50,386 nucleotides of DNA from a virus. The position numbers and the translations under genes are program-made. Location: positions 1 through 50,386 of IMG/VR virus record IMGVR_UViG_3300021964_000107. One strand, 5' to 3'. This document shows positions 6,955 to 15,076 of the stretch, piece by piece. The notes under the pieces are model-generated. The model worked only from the letters and a program-made list of their open reading frames with translations. It did no database searches and had not been told where the DNA came from. Within the stretch, counting starts at the first letter, position 1, and each line of letters begins with the position of its first letter.

Positions 6955-8606
6955 TGGCAGATTTCAATGATGTAATTAGTGAATTAAAAAGCAGTAATGC
7001 AGAAGAAAATCAAAGAGATAGTCGTAGACTAAATCAAGCTACTTCGCACAATCAAGACCAAGCATTAAGATTTGAGGCATTAAATCAAGCGATATCTGGA
7101 GTATCTAATCCAGTTGATACACCAGAACCAAAAGAACCAGAAATTAACAGAGGTGCTCAAGAAGAAATAGAAAAAGAAAAACTTGCTGGAGAAGAAAAAG
7201 ATAGAAGTTTACTTCAAAAAATTGCTGGTGGTATAGGTGGTATTCTTGGTAATATGAAAGACAAGGCACTTGCCGCTGGTAAGGGTTTGATGTCTATACT
7301 GAAAGGTACTTTATTTGCTGGATTGTTTATTCTACTTGCAAAGTTTTTTCAAAGTCCTATGTTTGGACAAGTGATAGATTTTCTTACTGAAACAATTTTG
7401 CCTGGCTTAATAACTGTTGGTAAATTCTTTATGGCTTTAGGAACAAGATTTATTGAAGCATTTTCAAACATTCAAGTAGAATTTGATAAAGTATTTGGGC
7501 CAAACAAAACACTATCAGAAAGATTTAGTGGATTTTTAGGATTGTTTAAAGAGGGTGGTATTATTGCAGCTGGACTTGCTGGAATTGTTCTTTTACTAAA
7601 ACCATCTTTATTATTTGGTGCATTAAAACTTGGTATCAAAGCGTTTAAAGCTGCACTTGCATTTGCTGGTGTTGGAATATCAAACCAAGCTGCAGACCTT
7701 AAAAAAAGTAAGACACGAGGTGGTAAAAAAGGTGGTTTATTAAGTAAAGCTGCTAACCTTGTACCTAAAAATATAGGTAGTAAAGCAGCTACTTTAGGTA
7801 AAGGTTTACTCAAGGGTGCAAAGTTCTTGCCTGGAGTTGGACTTGCTGTTACTGGAATCATGGGTGTGTTTGATGGTGTTAGTGCTGGATTTAAAGAATA
7901 TAATGCTGGTGGAGATGCTGGAGATGTTGCAAGAGAAGCTGCAGCTGGTGTTGTATCTGGTTTAACTTTTGGTCTTGTTTCACAAGAAACAATATCTGGT
8001 GCATTTACCACTATCGGTGATAAGTTTAAAACTGGTTTTGACAAAATGAAAGAGGACACACTTGCTGGTGTAGATAAATTAAAAGACTTAGGTGTATCTG
8101 CAAAAGAAAAATTAAAAGATGTTGCTGGTGGTTTAAAAGAAAAGTTTGATAATGTATCTGAAAAGGTTGGTGGTTTCTTTGGAGATATAAAAGGTAAATT
8201 TTCTGAACTTACATCAAAACTTCCATCTATTAAAGATGTAGGTAGTAAGATAGGTAACTTCTTTGGTTTTGGTAAGAAAGAAGAAAAAGAAATGGCTGCA
8301 CCACTTGTTCAGTTTCAAAAAGAAAGAACTGCACTTGTAGATAGAATAGCAATGTTAGAAAAGAGAATTGCAGAAGGCCCTAATACGATAAGACGAAATG
8401 TTGATAGAAATAGACTGCGAATGAGAGAAAAACAGTTAGAGGAGTTAGATAAATCAGCAATTGCAAGGTCAATGGGTGGTGATGCAGCTTCTACAAATGT
8501 TGTTGCACCTCAAGCAAAAGTTACTAACAATACTGCAAATACTAATATATCTTCAAGTTCTGCTGTTTCTAATCCAGACCCAACTTTACAGTTTGCATTT
8601 TCATAA
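6954..8606 (+). CDS. 29: tape measure / hub protein, gp29-like
   Basis: A 550-residue protein. The N-terminal 90 residues are charged and coiled-coil-like. A long Ala/Gly/Leu-rich part with several hydrophobic helices (about 115-240 and 295-345) follows, then repeated amphipathic helices (KEKLKDVAGGLKEKFDNVSE), and a Ser/Asn-rich tail. The composition and the place directly after the gp26-gp51 chaperone identify a tape measure protein. T4 gp29 (590 residues) has the same job of setting tail length and forming the hub centre. It is the last gene of the rightward operon, followed by a bidirectional terminator. Confidence 0.75.
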   Translation: MADFNDVISELKSSNAEENQRDSRRLNQATSHNQDQALRFEALNQAISGVSNPVDTPEPKEPEINRGAQEEIEKEKLAGEEKDRSLLQKIAGGIGGILGNMKDKALAAGKGLMSILKGTLFAGLFILLAKFFQSPMFGQVIDFLTETILPGLITVGKFFMALGTRFIEAFSNIQVEFDKVFGPNKTLSERFSGFLGLFKEGGIIAAGLAGIVLLLKPSLLFGALKLGIKAFKAALAFAGVGISNQAADLKKSKTRGGKKGGLLSKAANLVPKNIGSKAATLGKGLLKGAKFLPGVGLAVTGIMGVFDGVSAGFKEYNAGGDAGDVAREAAAGVVSGLTFGLVSQETISGAFTTIGDKFKTGFDKMKEDTLAGVDKLKDLGVSAKEKLKDVAGGLKEKFDNVSEKVGGFFGDIKGKFSELTSKLPSIKDVGSKIGNFFGFGKKEEKEMAAPLVQFQKERTALVDRIAMLEKRIAEGPNTIRRNVDRNRLRMREKQLEELDKSAIARSMGGDAASTNVVAPQAKVTNNTANTNISSSSAVSNPDPTLQFAFS

Positions 8607-8632
8607 AAAAAGGGGGTATAAACCCCCCTCTA
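8605..8632. terminator. bidirectional terminator between converging operons
   Basis: Five G (8612-8616), loop TATAAA, six C (8623-8628), with an A-run on the left that reads as a T-run for leftward transcription. It lies exactly between the tape measure stop and the gp32 stop, so it can end both transcripts. Confidence 0.8.
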
Positions 8633-8633
8633 A

Positions 8634-9515
8634 TTAAGCGTTAGCAAGTTTCTCAAAGTAAGCCATACTATCCTCGTCTTCTTCTTTTGTAGAAGTAGAC
8701 TCTACTGGAGTAGTATCAACTACTGGTTCTGCAATAGGTTCTTCTTGCATCTGTTCTGTAACATTACCTACAGTAACACTACCAGATAGAACTGCATCAA
8801 GTCTTGTCTTTAACTCTTCATAAGACTTAAAGTTTGAAGCTGCACTAAACTCTGCAAGTGGATATGCAGTTTTCCATACTTCCTCAATCTTTGCATCATC
8901 TTCAAATAGTGCAGATGGTGCTTCAAAGTCAGAACTATCGTAGTTCCAGAAACCAGCAACCTTACGAATCTTCAACTTGAAGTTTGCGCCTTCCCAAAAA
9001 TCAAATGGGTTGATTGCCTTCTCATCTTCAAATTCTGGTTGCATTGCAGCCATAATCTTATCAAAGATTTTCTTTCCATAACGGAACAAGAATACTTTAC
9101 CCTCATTCTCTGGGTGTTTAGAATCTGACACCACATAGATATTAGAGAAATACTGTAACTTTCTTTTCTGTTTTCTGGCGATTTCTTTGTCGGACTCAAT
9201 ACCAGTATTCCAATATGCACTATTCATTTCGGAAACTGGGTCTTTTTGACCAAGTGTAGTCAAAGAGTTTTCAATATACCATTGTCCAGTTGGGCCTTGA
9301 AATGCATGATTCCAAACTTTTGCCCAAGGCATATCTTCACCCTCTACCGCTGGTAGAAAACGAATAACTGCATAACCATTACCAGCCTTATCAACCTCTG
9401 GTTTCCACAATCTTTCGTCTTTGTAGGATTTCTTTTCTTGAGGTGCGTTTTCTTTTTCTACTGCACCAAGTAGTTTATCAAGAGAATTGCTTCTCTTCAA
9501 GTTTTCTAACGACAT
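8634..9515 (-). CDS. 32: single-stranded DNA-binding protein gp32
   Basis: A 293-residue protein close to T4 gp32 (301). The N-terminal LKRSNSLDKLLGAV serves cooperative binding. The OB-fold core contains NGYAVIRFLPA, QGPTGQWYIENSLTTLG and KDPVSE, then KRKLQYFSNIYVVSD. The acidic C-terminus (TKEEDEDSMAYFEK) is where replication proteins dock in T4. There is no cysteine anywhere, so the Cys ligands of the T4 zinc site are lost. The ribosome site is AAGGAGAT. It coats ssDNA in replication and recombination. Confidence 0.95.
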   Translation of the reverse strand: MSLENLKRSNSLDKLLGAVEKENAPQEKKSYKDERLWKPEVDKAGNGYAVIRFLPAVEGEDMPWAKVWNHAFQGPTGQWYIENSLTTLGQKDPVSEMNSAYWNTGIESDKEIARKQKRKLQYFSNIYVVSDSKHPENEGKVFLFRYGKKIFDKIMAAMQPEFEDEKAINPFDFWEGANFKLKIRKVAGFWNYDSSDFEAPSALFEDDAKIEEVWKTAYPLAEFSAASNFKSYEELKTRLDAVLSGSVTVGNVTEQMQEEPIAEPVVDTTPVESTSTKEEDEDSMAYFEKLANA

Positions 9516-9530
9516 ATATATCTCCTTATG

Positions 9531-10265
9531 TTATCGTATGTTATCGTATAGTTCTTCGTATGTTAAATCTGTTCCAACCTTGTAAAATTGTACATCAGAA
9601 AATTCTTTCTGTACCAGTTTAAATTGGTTATCCCAGTTAGTCGTGTTAAACCCACGACTATCAGCAGCAAGATAATTCTTACTACCTTTGTATATGTTAT
9701 TTAGTGGTTCTGAATAGTTACTTCCATCAAACCCACACATATACACTTCTTCTGCACCACTCTTGCAAGCAAGATATAATGCAGTATTCCCAGCAGACCA
9801 ACCTCTAGGATAGTCTATATCCTCTACCATATCGTTATCTGCAACCCATGTTATATATAATCCAATATCTTTTTCTAATTTCTTTCTTAAATCGTCTTTA
9901 TCTAATTGTGGATTGAAAGCTAAAATTTCATCCATCACTCTTTGAACTGAATCTATTGTCTTACCTTGAACAACACAGCTGTTTCTATCAAATTGTTTTG
10001 TTTCATATACTGGGTCGGTATTTCCTACTAACATCATTGAAGTATCAAAGTCTGGTAGAACACTCCAATCAGAAAACCAACATTTATTTTTAAGAGCATA
10101 GCCTGATTCATATATTTCTTGTTGTACACCATAGTCTACAGAAACAAGATTGTCAACTATAAAATCACGATAAATCGCATTACAACCCCATGTAGTTACC
10201 CACTCACCCCCTATAATTTTATCTTTGGGTCTTGACTCTCCGTTTCCATAAACTATATGTTTCAT
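9531..10265 (-). CDS. conserved phage protein with GNGESR Rossmann-like start
   Basis: A 244-residue protein. It opens with a short beta-strand and a glycine turn (IVYGNGESR), then TTWGCNAIYRDF, DNLVSVDYGVQQEI and later RGWSAGNTALYLACKSGAEEVYMCGFDG. The pattern resembles the DUF115/glycosyltransferase-like Rossmann proteins found in marine T4-like phages. I do not know a function. The start ATG overlaps the stop of the upstream oxygenase gene (TAAATG), so the two are likely co-translated. Confidence 0.7.
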   Translation of the reverse strand: MKHIVYGNGESRPKDKIIGGEWVTTWGCNAIYRDFIVDNLVSVDYGVQQEIYESGYALKNKCWFSDWSVLPDFDTSMMLVGNTDPVYETKQFDRNSCVVQGKTIDSVQRVMDEILAFNPQLDKDDLRKKLEKDIGLYITWVADNDMVEDIDYPRGWSAGNTALYLACKSGAEEVYMCGFDGSNYSEPLNNIYKGSKNYLAADSRGFNTTNWDNQFKLVQKEFSDVQFYKVGTDLTYEELYDNIR

Positions 10266-11020
10266 TTAGACATTCTTCTTCTTATAGTACCATCTTCAAT
10301 ACTACCACCATTTTTTACTTCAATAGAGTTTTGTCCATCTGTTCCACCAGACTTAACTACATAATCTGCATTATGATTATCAACCCATCTTTCTTTCTTT
10401 ACAAAATCTAGCTTATAAGTATCTCTGTCTGATAGATTTGCAAGAACATTAAATGCAAGACTTACTCTTGGGTCTGTAGTTTTGTTTGGTGCGAAACCAT
10501 GAAACAAATAACTATTAAACATAATCAAAGAACCTTTAGTACAAGGCATTGCAATTCTATTTGTAAAATTAGGATTTGCTTTATGATAATGTTTCCTTAG
10601 TGAGATAAATGGGTCTGCATTATAAGATACCTTTTCAAATATCAAAGGTGGATGTTGTGGTGTAGATTCAATATAGTAAACACCACTAATCAAAGAGTTA
10701 CTATGATTGTGCATACTTTGTGATGAATTAGGTCTTGACTTGTTTATCCAAGATTCATGTATCCAGAACTCTTCATAAGCAAGTGTCATAACATTATCAA
10801 GATAATCTTTAATACATTCTTCAAACCACACTTTTAAATCATCTAAACCTTTATTGTCAACAATGTTTGGATTTTCTGAACTAAACTGTGTTGAGTCTGG
10901 ATTACCACCACCTTGTTTAGAATATGTGAAATCATCTATATCTGGTATAATAGGTGGATTAGGGTTTTGATAAATCTTCAAAACCCCAGCAGGAAAAATA
11001 GGAATACCATTATCCATTTT
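10262..11020 (-). CDS. 2OG-Fe(II) oxygenase family protein
   Basis: A 252-residue protein from the ATG at 11020. An upstream in-frame ATG at 11086 would overlap the neighbour by 77 bases and is less likely. The C-terminal half has the double-stranded beta-helix signature: SMHNHSNSLISGVYYIES (iron His), then LIMFNSYLFHGFAPN (second His) and RVSLAFNV (2OG-binding Arg). It belongs to the putative 2OG-FeII_Oxy_5 type common in marine phages. The substrate is unknown. It is one of six such enzymes in the window. Confidence 0.78.
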   Translation of the reverse strand, partial: KMDNGIPIFPAGVLKIYQNPNPPIIPDIDDFTYSKQGGGNPDSTQFSSENPNIVDNKGLDDLKVWFEECIKDYLDNVMTLAYEEFWIHESWINKSRPNSSQSMHNHSNSLISGVYYIESTPQHPPLIFEKVSYNADPFISLRKHYHKANPNFTNRIAMPCTKGSLIMFNSYLFHGFAPNKTTDPRVSLAFNVLANLSDRDTYKLDFVKKERWVDNHNADYVVKSGGTDGQNSIEVKNGGSIEDGTIRRRMSK

Positions 11021-11222
11021 TACGCTCGTTCCACTTTTTACGAGTTGGTCTATAACCTTTAGGCCACTCTGGTAGTTTAGATGCAAGTTTCTTGCACCTC
11101 TCCAACAACTCTTCGTTAGCCTTAACTAACTCTGCATTATCGTATTCAAGTTGTTTGATACGATTTTTAGTATGAATACCCTCTAGGGCTTCAAATGCTT
11201 TATTTCTTACAGCTTGGTTCAT
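11010..11222 (-). CDS. small coiled-coil protein
   Basis: 70 residues with a clear ribosome site (GGAGATACT before ATG). Residues 20-48 form a heptad-like helix (IKQLEYDNAELVKANEELLE), with a basic end GYRPTRKKWNERKNG. It overlaps the following oxygenase start by 11 bases and follows gp33 by 8 bases. Function unknown. Confidence 0.6.
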   Translation of the reverse strand: MNQAVRNKAFEALEGIHTKNRIKQLEYDNAELVKANEELLERCKKLASKLPEWPKGYRPTRKKWNERKNG

Positions 11223-11230
11223 AGTATCTC

Positions 11231-11443
11231 CTATATTGGTAAAGTTGCTGTTTTTTCTAAAAAGTTCAATTCTCTTGCATTGGCCTCAATCTTTTCTTTA
11301 AGACCTTTTGTAATTAAACGACTTATAGAATCTGGTTCTAGATTATTTTTTTCACAATAATATAACACGGCATCCATATGATTTATCTCTTTATTTTTTG
11401 CAATGTTTTCTATTTCTAACGAAAATGTTTTAGCTGTTTGCAT
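11231..11443 (-). CDS. 33: late-transcription coactivator gp33
   Basis: A 70-residue protein matching the small gp33 of marine T4-like phages: FSLEIENIAKNKEI, then MDAVLYYCEKNNLEPDSISRL, and a hydrophobic C-terminus ending ATLPI. In T4, gp33 binds the RNA polymerase beta flap and connects it, with gp55, to the sliding clamp at TATAAATA promoters. Those promoters are present in this window. The ribosome site is AAAGGGAAACC, and a near-consensus early promoter lies 30 bases upstream. Confidence 0.8.
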   Translation of the reverse strand: MQTAKTFSLEIENIAKNKEINHMDAVLYYCEKNNLEPDSISRLITKGLKEKIEANARELNFLEKTATLPI

Positions 11444-11472
11444 GGTTTCCCTTTTGATATTTTAATATATTC

Positions 11473-11501
11473 ATAGTATCATATTGTAATGTGTTTGTCA
11501 A
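11473..11501 (-). promoter_or_regulatory. sigma70 promoter for gp33
   Basis: TTGACA (11496-11501) and TACTAT (11473-11478) with a 17-base spacer, ending about 30 bases before the gp33 ATG. Confidence 0.75.
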
Positions 11502-11517
11502 CACTTATTTTATTTTT

Positions 11518-11874
11518 TTATTCGTGTTCTCCACCCATATCTTGTGGGTCTTTTTCATATCTTTTACCATTATAGTAAATGTATCTGCTACGACTTGTTG
11601 TATGATAACCATCATTTCTAAGAAAGAAATCTGGTTTTCTTCTTGCAGTTTCAAATGTTGCAACTGTAACTGCGATTGCAGCCAGAATGATAATGTGTGC
11701 GATTGCAGTTACACCAAATATCCACATACTACTAAAATATGAACTAAATGCAATGCACCACATCCATGCTAGCACTTGCATTATCATATGTCTGGTATTT
11801 GTATGTGGAATGTTTTTTAATGGGTTTCTATCATGGTTCATTATAGATTCCCAAGTATCATAAATGTATTTCAT
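11518..11874 (-). CDS. two-helix membrane protein
   Basis: 118 residues from ATG 11874 (AGAGGTGAAT before it); a GTG two codons earlier is the alternative. The N-terminal 30 residues are polar. Hydrophobic segments follow at about 32-52 (MQVLAWMWCIAFSSYF) and 54-76 (WIFGVTAIAHIIILAAIA), then a basic/aromatic tail. It begins just downstream of the tmRNA, probably on the same transcript. Function unknown. Confidence 0.65.
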   Translation of the reverse strand: MKYIYDTWESIMNHDRNPLKNIPHTNTRHMIMQVLAWMWCIAFSSYFSSMWIFGVTAIAHIIILAAIAVTVATFETARRKPDFFLRNDGYHTTSRSRYIYYNGKRYEKDPQDMGGEHE

Positions 11875-11892
11875 ATTCACCTCTTAAATTAA

Positions 11893-12235
11893 GTGGTAGG
11901 TTATTCTGTTACTAGGAAACCTACCGAAACCCTATCCGATTACGCTGCTAGAGCGAAATCTTGAGGTGCAAAGTTATCGTTTGCATTTACTTAAATGAAC
12001 TATTAAGCGTTCAACCTACAATTCTCCTCTTGTCTATCCCTGCCTGTCAATCCTATTTCACCCCCATTAAAATAAGTCTTGCTTGTCGTGGTGATATGTT
12101 GTTGATACACATCCACTTAACTAATGTCTTTCTGTATTCCCAAAGTATTACTTCATCCATTTTAAAACTCATTTTGGTGGAGGTGATGGGTACTGCCCCC
12201 ATGTCCAGCCCAGTATTCAACTCGTATCAACAAAT
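11893..12235 (-). ncRNA. ssrA: circularly permuted two-piece tmRNA (ssrA)
   Basis: On the minus strand the acceptor piece comes first. It ends CACCTCC-A-CCA (12185-12175), and directly 5' of this is a 5-bp/7-nt T-arm-like hairpin (12202-12186, ATGGG/CCCAT). After a 109-base intervening segment the coding piece starts GGGGGTG (12065-12059), which pairs fully with CACCTCC to make the 7-bp acceptor stem, then GAAATAGGATTGACAGG. The tag reading frame (11984-11940) is GCA AAC GAT ... GCA GCG TAA = ANDNFAPQDFALAA, a classic degradation tag. An 8-bp hairpin (GGTAGGTT/AACCTACC) closes the coding piece. Order and tag are of the alphaproteobacterial permuted type. The two RNA ends at 12235 and 11893 are approximate. 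Confidence 0.92.
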
Positions 12236-12242
12236 TGTACTA

Positions 12243-12273
12243 TATTTATAACACATTCTCTTTGTAATGTCAA
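12243..12273 (-). promoter_or_regulatory. combined early/late promoter of the tmRNA
   Basis: TTGACA (12268-12273), 17-base spacer, TATAAA (12245-12250) makes a near-consensus sigma70 promoter. The same -10 region is also a perfect T4 late element TATAAATA (12243-12250). The predicted start near 12237 fits the 5' end of the acceptor piece. Confidence 0.75.
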
Positions 12274-12275
12274 GG

Positions 12276-12530
12276 TTAAATATCAAGTTTTTTTTCTGGT
12301 TCTGGTGGTGGTGTTTTCATGTAGTCTAAGAATCTATCTTGTCTAAAGCAGTATATTTTAGAAGGCCCATTAAACTCTCTAATGGACACTTCTTGGATTA
12401 CTCGCATATTTACTTGTGCTGTTCTTTGACAAGACTGTACAGTATCATACATCATGTTAGTAAATATAAAGTGGTCTGCTGTGCCATCACTATGCAGATT
12501 GAGCGATATCAGTACTAATAACCATTTCAT
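12276..12530 (-). CDS. small protein with hydrophobic N-terminus
   Basis: 84 residues beginning MKWLLVLISLNLHSDG, a short signal-like hydrophobic start, with two cysteines and a Pro/Glu/Lys tail (TPPPEPEKKLDI). The ribosome site is GGAAG. It overlaps the exonuclease end by 41 bases. It might be exported to the periplasm. No family recognised. Confidence 0.5.
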   Translation of the reverse strand: MKWLLVLISLNLHSDGTADHFIFTNMMYDTVQSCQRTAQVNMRVIQEVSIREFNGPSKIYCFRQDRFLDYMKTPPPEPEKKLDI

Positions 12531-13191
12531 TTTTTTCTTCCCATTCCTTGATGGTATCAGTTAACAAGGGTAGATACTCTGTCTTATCTTTGACAAACTC
12601 TTGGACAACACCATCTTCTGTAACAACTAGAATACAAATTTGATTGATTTCAATTCCAGTTCTTTCTTCAAACATCTCTGCATATGCAGACGCCTGAATA
12701 TAGTAACTCTCGTTCCATGCATCACTTCGTTCTTTAGTTGAAGTTTTAAAGTCTATAATAGATAACTTTCCATTATATTCTGCAATACAGTCTACACGAC
12801 CAGCTACCTTATATTTATCAGAATAGAGTCCACACTCTTGTGCATAAATGTTATCCACTTTTTGCAGAACAGATTCTTTAAGTTGATTGAACAGAACGTA
12901 TGGTAAAAATTTCTTTTTGTGTTTTACTTCATCAAAATCATTATTAAGATAATCTTCACACATATGATGAACTAATGTTCCTCTGTTTGCAGCTTTCCTT
13001 GCAACATAGTTTGCAACATCTTCACCAACTCGTTTTCTCCACTCAAAGAGTCCTTTCTTATTTCTTACAGAAAGAACTGTAGTTATTGAGGGATAAAAGT
13101 TACCATCTGGTGTTTCGTATAAACGAACTCCGTCAGTTGTCTTTGCTTTTATCTCTGGGAGATTTATCGTCTTGTGGTTGTATTCTTTCAT
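12490..13191 (-). CDS. PD-(D/E)XK exonuclease (RecB/Cas4/MGME1-like)
   Basis: About 233 residues. The core is FYPSITTVLSV near the start, RGTLVHHMCEDYL, then the catalytic GRVDCIAEYNGKLSIIDFKTS, giving D...D-x-K, and a Q-rich helix SYYIQASAYAEMFEE. This is the fold of RecB-like exonucleases and of the MGME1-like proteins often annotated in cyanophages. It probably trims DNA ends in replication or recombination. The start is ambiguous: ATG 13209 is possible, but ATG 13191 has the better upstream purines. The 5' end overlaps a 48-residue ORF. Confidence 0.85.
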   Translation of the reverse strand: MKEYNHKTINLPEIKAKTTDGVRLYETPDGNFYPSITTVLSVRNKKGLFEWRKRVGEDVANYVARKAANRGTLVHHMCEDYLNNDFDEVKHKKKFLPYVLFNQLKESVLQKVDNIYAQECGLYSDKYKVAGRVDCIAEYNGKLSIIDFKTSTKERSDAWNESYYIQASAYAEMFEERTGIEINQICILVVTEDGVVQEFVKDKTEYLPLLTDTIKEWEEKNEMVISTDIAQSA

Positions 13192-13279
13192 TATTATCAC
13201 TTTCTTCATGTTTATATTCTGGTGGAACTTTCCCCCACCCTACAGTCCTATCCCACTCTCTTTGAGTGTACTTAGACAT
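13133..13279 (-). CDS. small ORF coupled to lysozyme
   Basis: 48 residues, MSKYTQREWDRTVGWGKV... with an acidic/basic polar tail. Its ATG overlaps the lysozyme stop (ATGTCTAA), the usual sign of translational coupling, and its 3' part overlaps the exonuclease start in another frame. No domain recognised. Confidence 0.5.
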   Translation of the reverse strand: MSKYTQREWDRTVGWGKVPPEYKHEESDNNERIQPQDDKSPRDKSKDN

Positions 13280-13712
13280 TCCTCATTCTTTCAACAAGTC
13301 TATCTGCTCTTTTGGTTACTTGACGATACCATTTGCTGTCTACCATCTCATCTGCAGCTGCGTTCCAATCTCTTGCATCTACACCTCGTTTCATGCCCTT
13401 GAACTTGGACAATCTTGGTCGGCCCATATTGAACATCATGTTCGCAATTATTCTTTGCACTTCCTCTGGTAACTCATTAAAGTCTGGATATAGTCTGTCG
13501 CAGTCTGACAAGACAATTTGGATATCGGTGTCAAAGACTTCATTGCATCTATCTTCGCTGACAGGCGTTCCAACTTCCCATCCATATTCCTCATCCCATT
13601 CAGTAACAAGATGGCCAATGCCAAAAGTAGGCAGACCAAGATGGTCAAGGTATATTTCGTTAACACTTCCCTCATCATATTCAATTTCCTCTCTTAATTT
13701 ATCTATGTTCAT
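13272..13712 (-). CDS. T4-type lysozyme (endolysin, GH24)
   Basis: A 146-residue muramidase similar to T4 lysozyme (164). The catalytic triad is visible: E14 in YDEGS, D23 in EIYLDHLG and T29 in LPTFGIGHL. Later FNMGRPRLSKFKGM and SKWYRQVTKRADRLVERM match the C-terminal lobe. It cleaves the MurNAc-GlcNAc bond of peptidoglycan and, lacking a signal peptide, would need a holin. It starts 14 bases inside the upstream oxygenase gene. Confidence 0.9.
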   Translation of the reverse strand: MNIDKLREEIEYDEGSVNEIYLDHLGLPTFGIGHLVTEWDEEYGWEVGTPVSEDRCNEVFDTDIQIVLSDCDRLYPDFNELPEEVQRIIANMMFNMGRPRLSKFKGMKRGVDARDWNAAADEMVDSKWYRQVTKRADRLVERMRNV

Positions 13713-14352
13713 TATCGTTACTCCCTTTTGGTGATGGTGTAAGTTTAAATTCAGTTACAGGCTTTCTAGTTTCTTCCCAATCTATATCTAAATTTCCTAC
13801 TGCCATAATTCTTTCGTGGTCACACTTTTGTTCTGGAACTTCGTGATACAACCATGCAGGCCAAAGTATAAGTTGGCCAGGTGTTGGTTTTACTTCCAAA
13901 CCATCTGCATCTGGAAACACCAGAGGGGCACAATCTTGACAACCCTTTACACAATATGTAAAACTCCATACATGAGGCCAATGATTATGTGCCTTTGTTA
14001 TCTGTCCTTTAGTATATATTAAACTCCAGAAGTCCTCAATTCTTAATGCATATTGTCTTGGAGTTCCATCTTCATTTGTTCCAGTCGCAAGAGGCATTGT
14101 TTTTGCAAGACCAATAATCGCATTACCAAGTATTTTAAATGTTTCGTAATGACTATGCATATCCCATTGTGTCATATAACACTTTGCAGCTGTAGTTTGT
14201 TCTAGTCTATCTCCAGCGTGTTTGATATCTCTTTCTAAATCTTCGTTTAGTTGTTGCATATGTGGATGATTTAATACTTTAACTTTAACTGGATTTTGTT
14301 GTGTAAATTCAGGCCACCCATCTTTTGATGGTTTCATATAGATTTTTGTCAC
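13699..14352 (-). CDS. 2OG-Fe(II) oxygenase family protein
   Basis: 217 residues, starting with GTG at 14352 directly after the phoH stop; ATG 14337 is the alternative. The oxygenase signature is in the second half: KAHNHWPHVWSFTYCVKG (first iron His), then PGQLILWPAWLYHEVPEQ (second His) and HERIMAVGNL (Arg). A Cys pair (CVKGCQDCAP) lies between strands. The substrate is unknown. It is located between phoH and the endolysin. Confidence 0.75.
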   Translation of the reverse strand: MTKIYMKPSKDGWPEFTQQNPVKVKVLNHPHMQQLNEDLERDIKHAGDRLEQTTAAKCYMTQWDMHSHYETFKILGNAIIGLAKTMPLATGTNEDGTPRQYALRIEDFWSLIYTKGQITKAHNHWPHVWSFTYCVKGCQDCAPLVFPDADGLEVKPTPGQLILWPAWLYHEVPEQKCDHERIMAVGNLDIDWEETRKPVTEFKLTPSPKGSNDNEHR

Positions 14353-15057
14353 TTACTCTAATCCCATTCCTAACTTAGTTTTGTTTATTAGATAGTTTCT
14401 TACAAATCCAGAACGAACTATATCACCTATGTCAAATTCTGTACAATTAAATTCTTCCATTTCTTGTAGAATTTGTAAAAAGTTCATCAATCCATTTCTC
14501 TCATTCATTTTAGTTAAATCTGTTTGACCAAAATCACCACAGAACATTATCTTAGAATCTTGTCCTACTCTTGTAATAATTGTATCTAGTTCGTGGAAGT
14601 TTAAATTCTGACACTCATCAACTATGATGATACTATTGTCAAAAGTTAAACCTCTAAGAAATGACGTAGATAAAAAGTAAAAACTTCCTTGTGCTTTTAT
14701 TCTGTCATACAACATAGAAAATGCCTGTTCATTAGGTTGTTCAAACATAAATTGCATCATGTTAGAATATGGTACTTGATACAATGCAGCCTTATCTTCT
14801 TCATCTCCAGGCAGAAAACCAATCTCTCTTGTTGGTATAAGTGAACGAACTACGATAACTTTATCGTATGGAGTTTCATTCTTTAATACATCTTGAAGTG
14901 CAAGATATAATGAAATAAATGTTTTTCCAGTTCCAGCACAACCAAATAGAAATTGATTTAAACCAGATTTATAAGTTTCAAAAACTTTTTTTTGACTTTC
15001 TGTTACTGGTTTTATTTGATTTAATTGATTAAATGTGATATCTTTTTGTTTCGCCAT
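14353..15057 (-). CDS. phoH: PhoH-like P-loop ATPase
   Basis: 234 residues with Walker A GCAGTGKT at 39-46, Walker B IIIVDECQN near 147, and the PhoH signatures QVPYSNMMQF and ITRVGQDSKIMFCGD. PhoH proteins are probably RNA-associated ATPases/helicases and are a hallmark of marine phages. The link to phosphate stress is from host genes and is not shown here. A late-type promoter and a long hairpin lie in the 5' leader. Confidence 0.93.
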   Translation of the reverse strand: MAKQKDITFNQLNQIKPVTESQKKVFETYKSGLNQFLFGCAGTGKTFISLYLALQDVLKNETPYDKVIVVRSLIPTREIGFLPGDEEDKAALYQVPYSNMMQFMFEQPNEQAFSMLYDRIKAQGSFYFLSTSFLRGLTFDNSIIIVDECQNLNFHELDTIITRVGQDSKIMFCGDFGQTDLTKMNERNGLMNFLQILQEMEEFNCTEFDIGDIVRSGFVRNYLINKTKLGMGLE

Positions 15058-15076
15058 GATACATCCTTATTAAAGT

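Noticed and set aside
7472-8059. 195-residue minus-strand ORF inside the tape measure gene
   Set aside because: It is antisense to a clear coding frame, Pro/Ala/Ser rich as expected from reversed Ala/Gly codons, and has no promoter or ribosome site.
9531-9555. Tandem TTATCGTATG repeat at the 3' end of the GNGESR gene
   Set aside because: It is only two units and partly codes the last residues of the gene; no wider pattern.
11961-12251. 96-residue plus-strand ORF
   Set aside because: It lies antisense to the tmRNA and intervening segment and has no ribosome site; the RNA gene explains the conservation of this stretch.
12490-13209. Cas4 as part of a CRISPR system
   Set aside because: The RecB-like exonuclease lacks the Cys cluster of Cas4 and there are no other cas genes or repeats.
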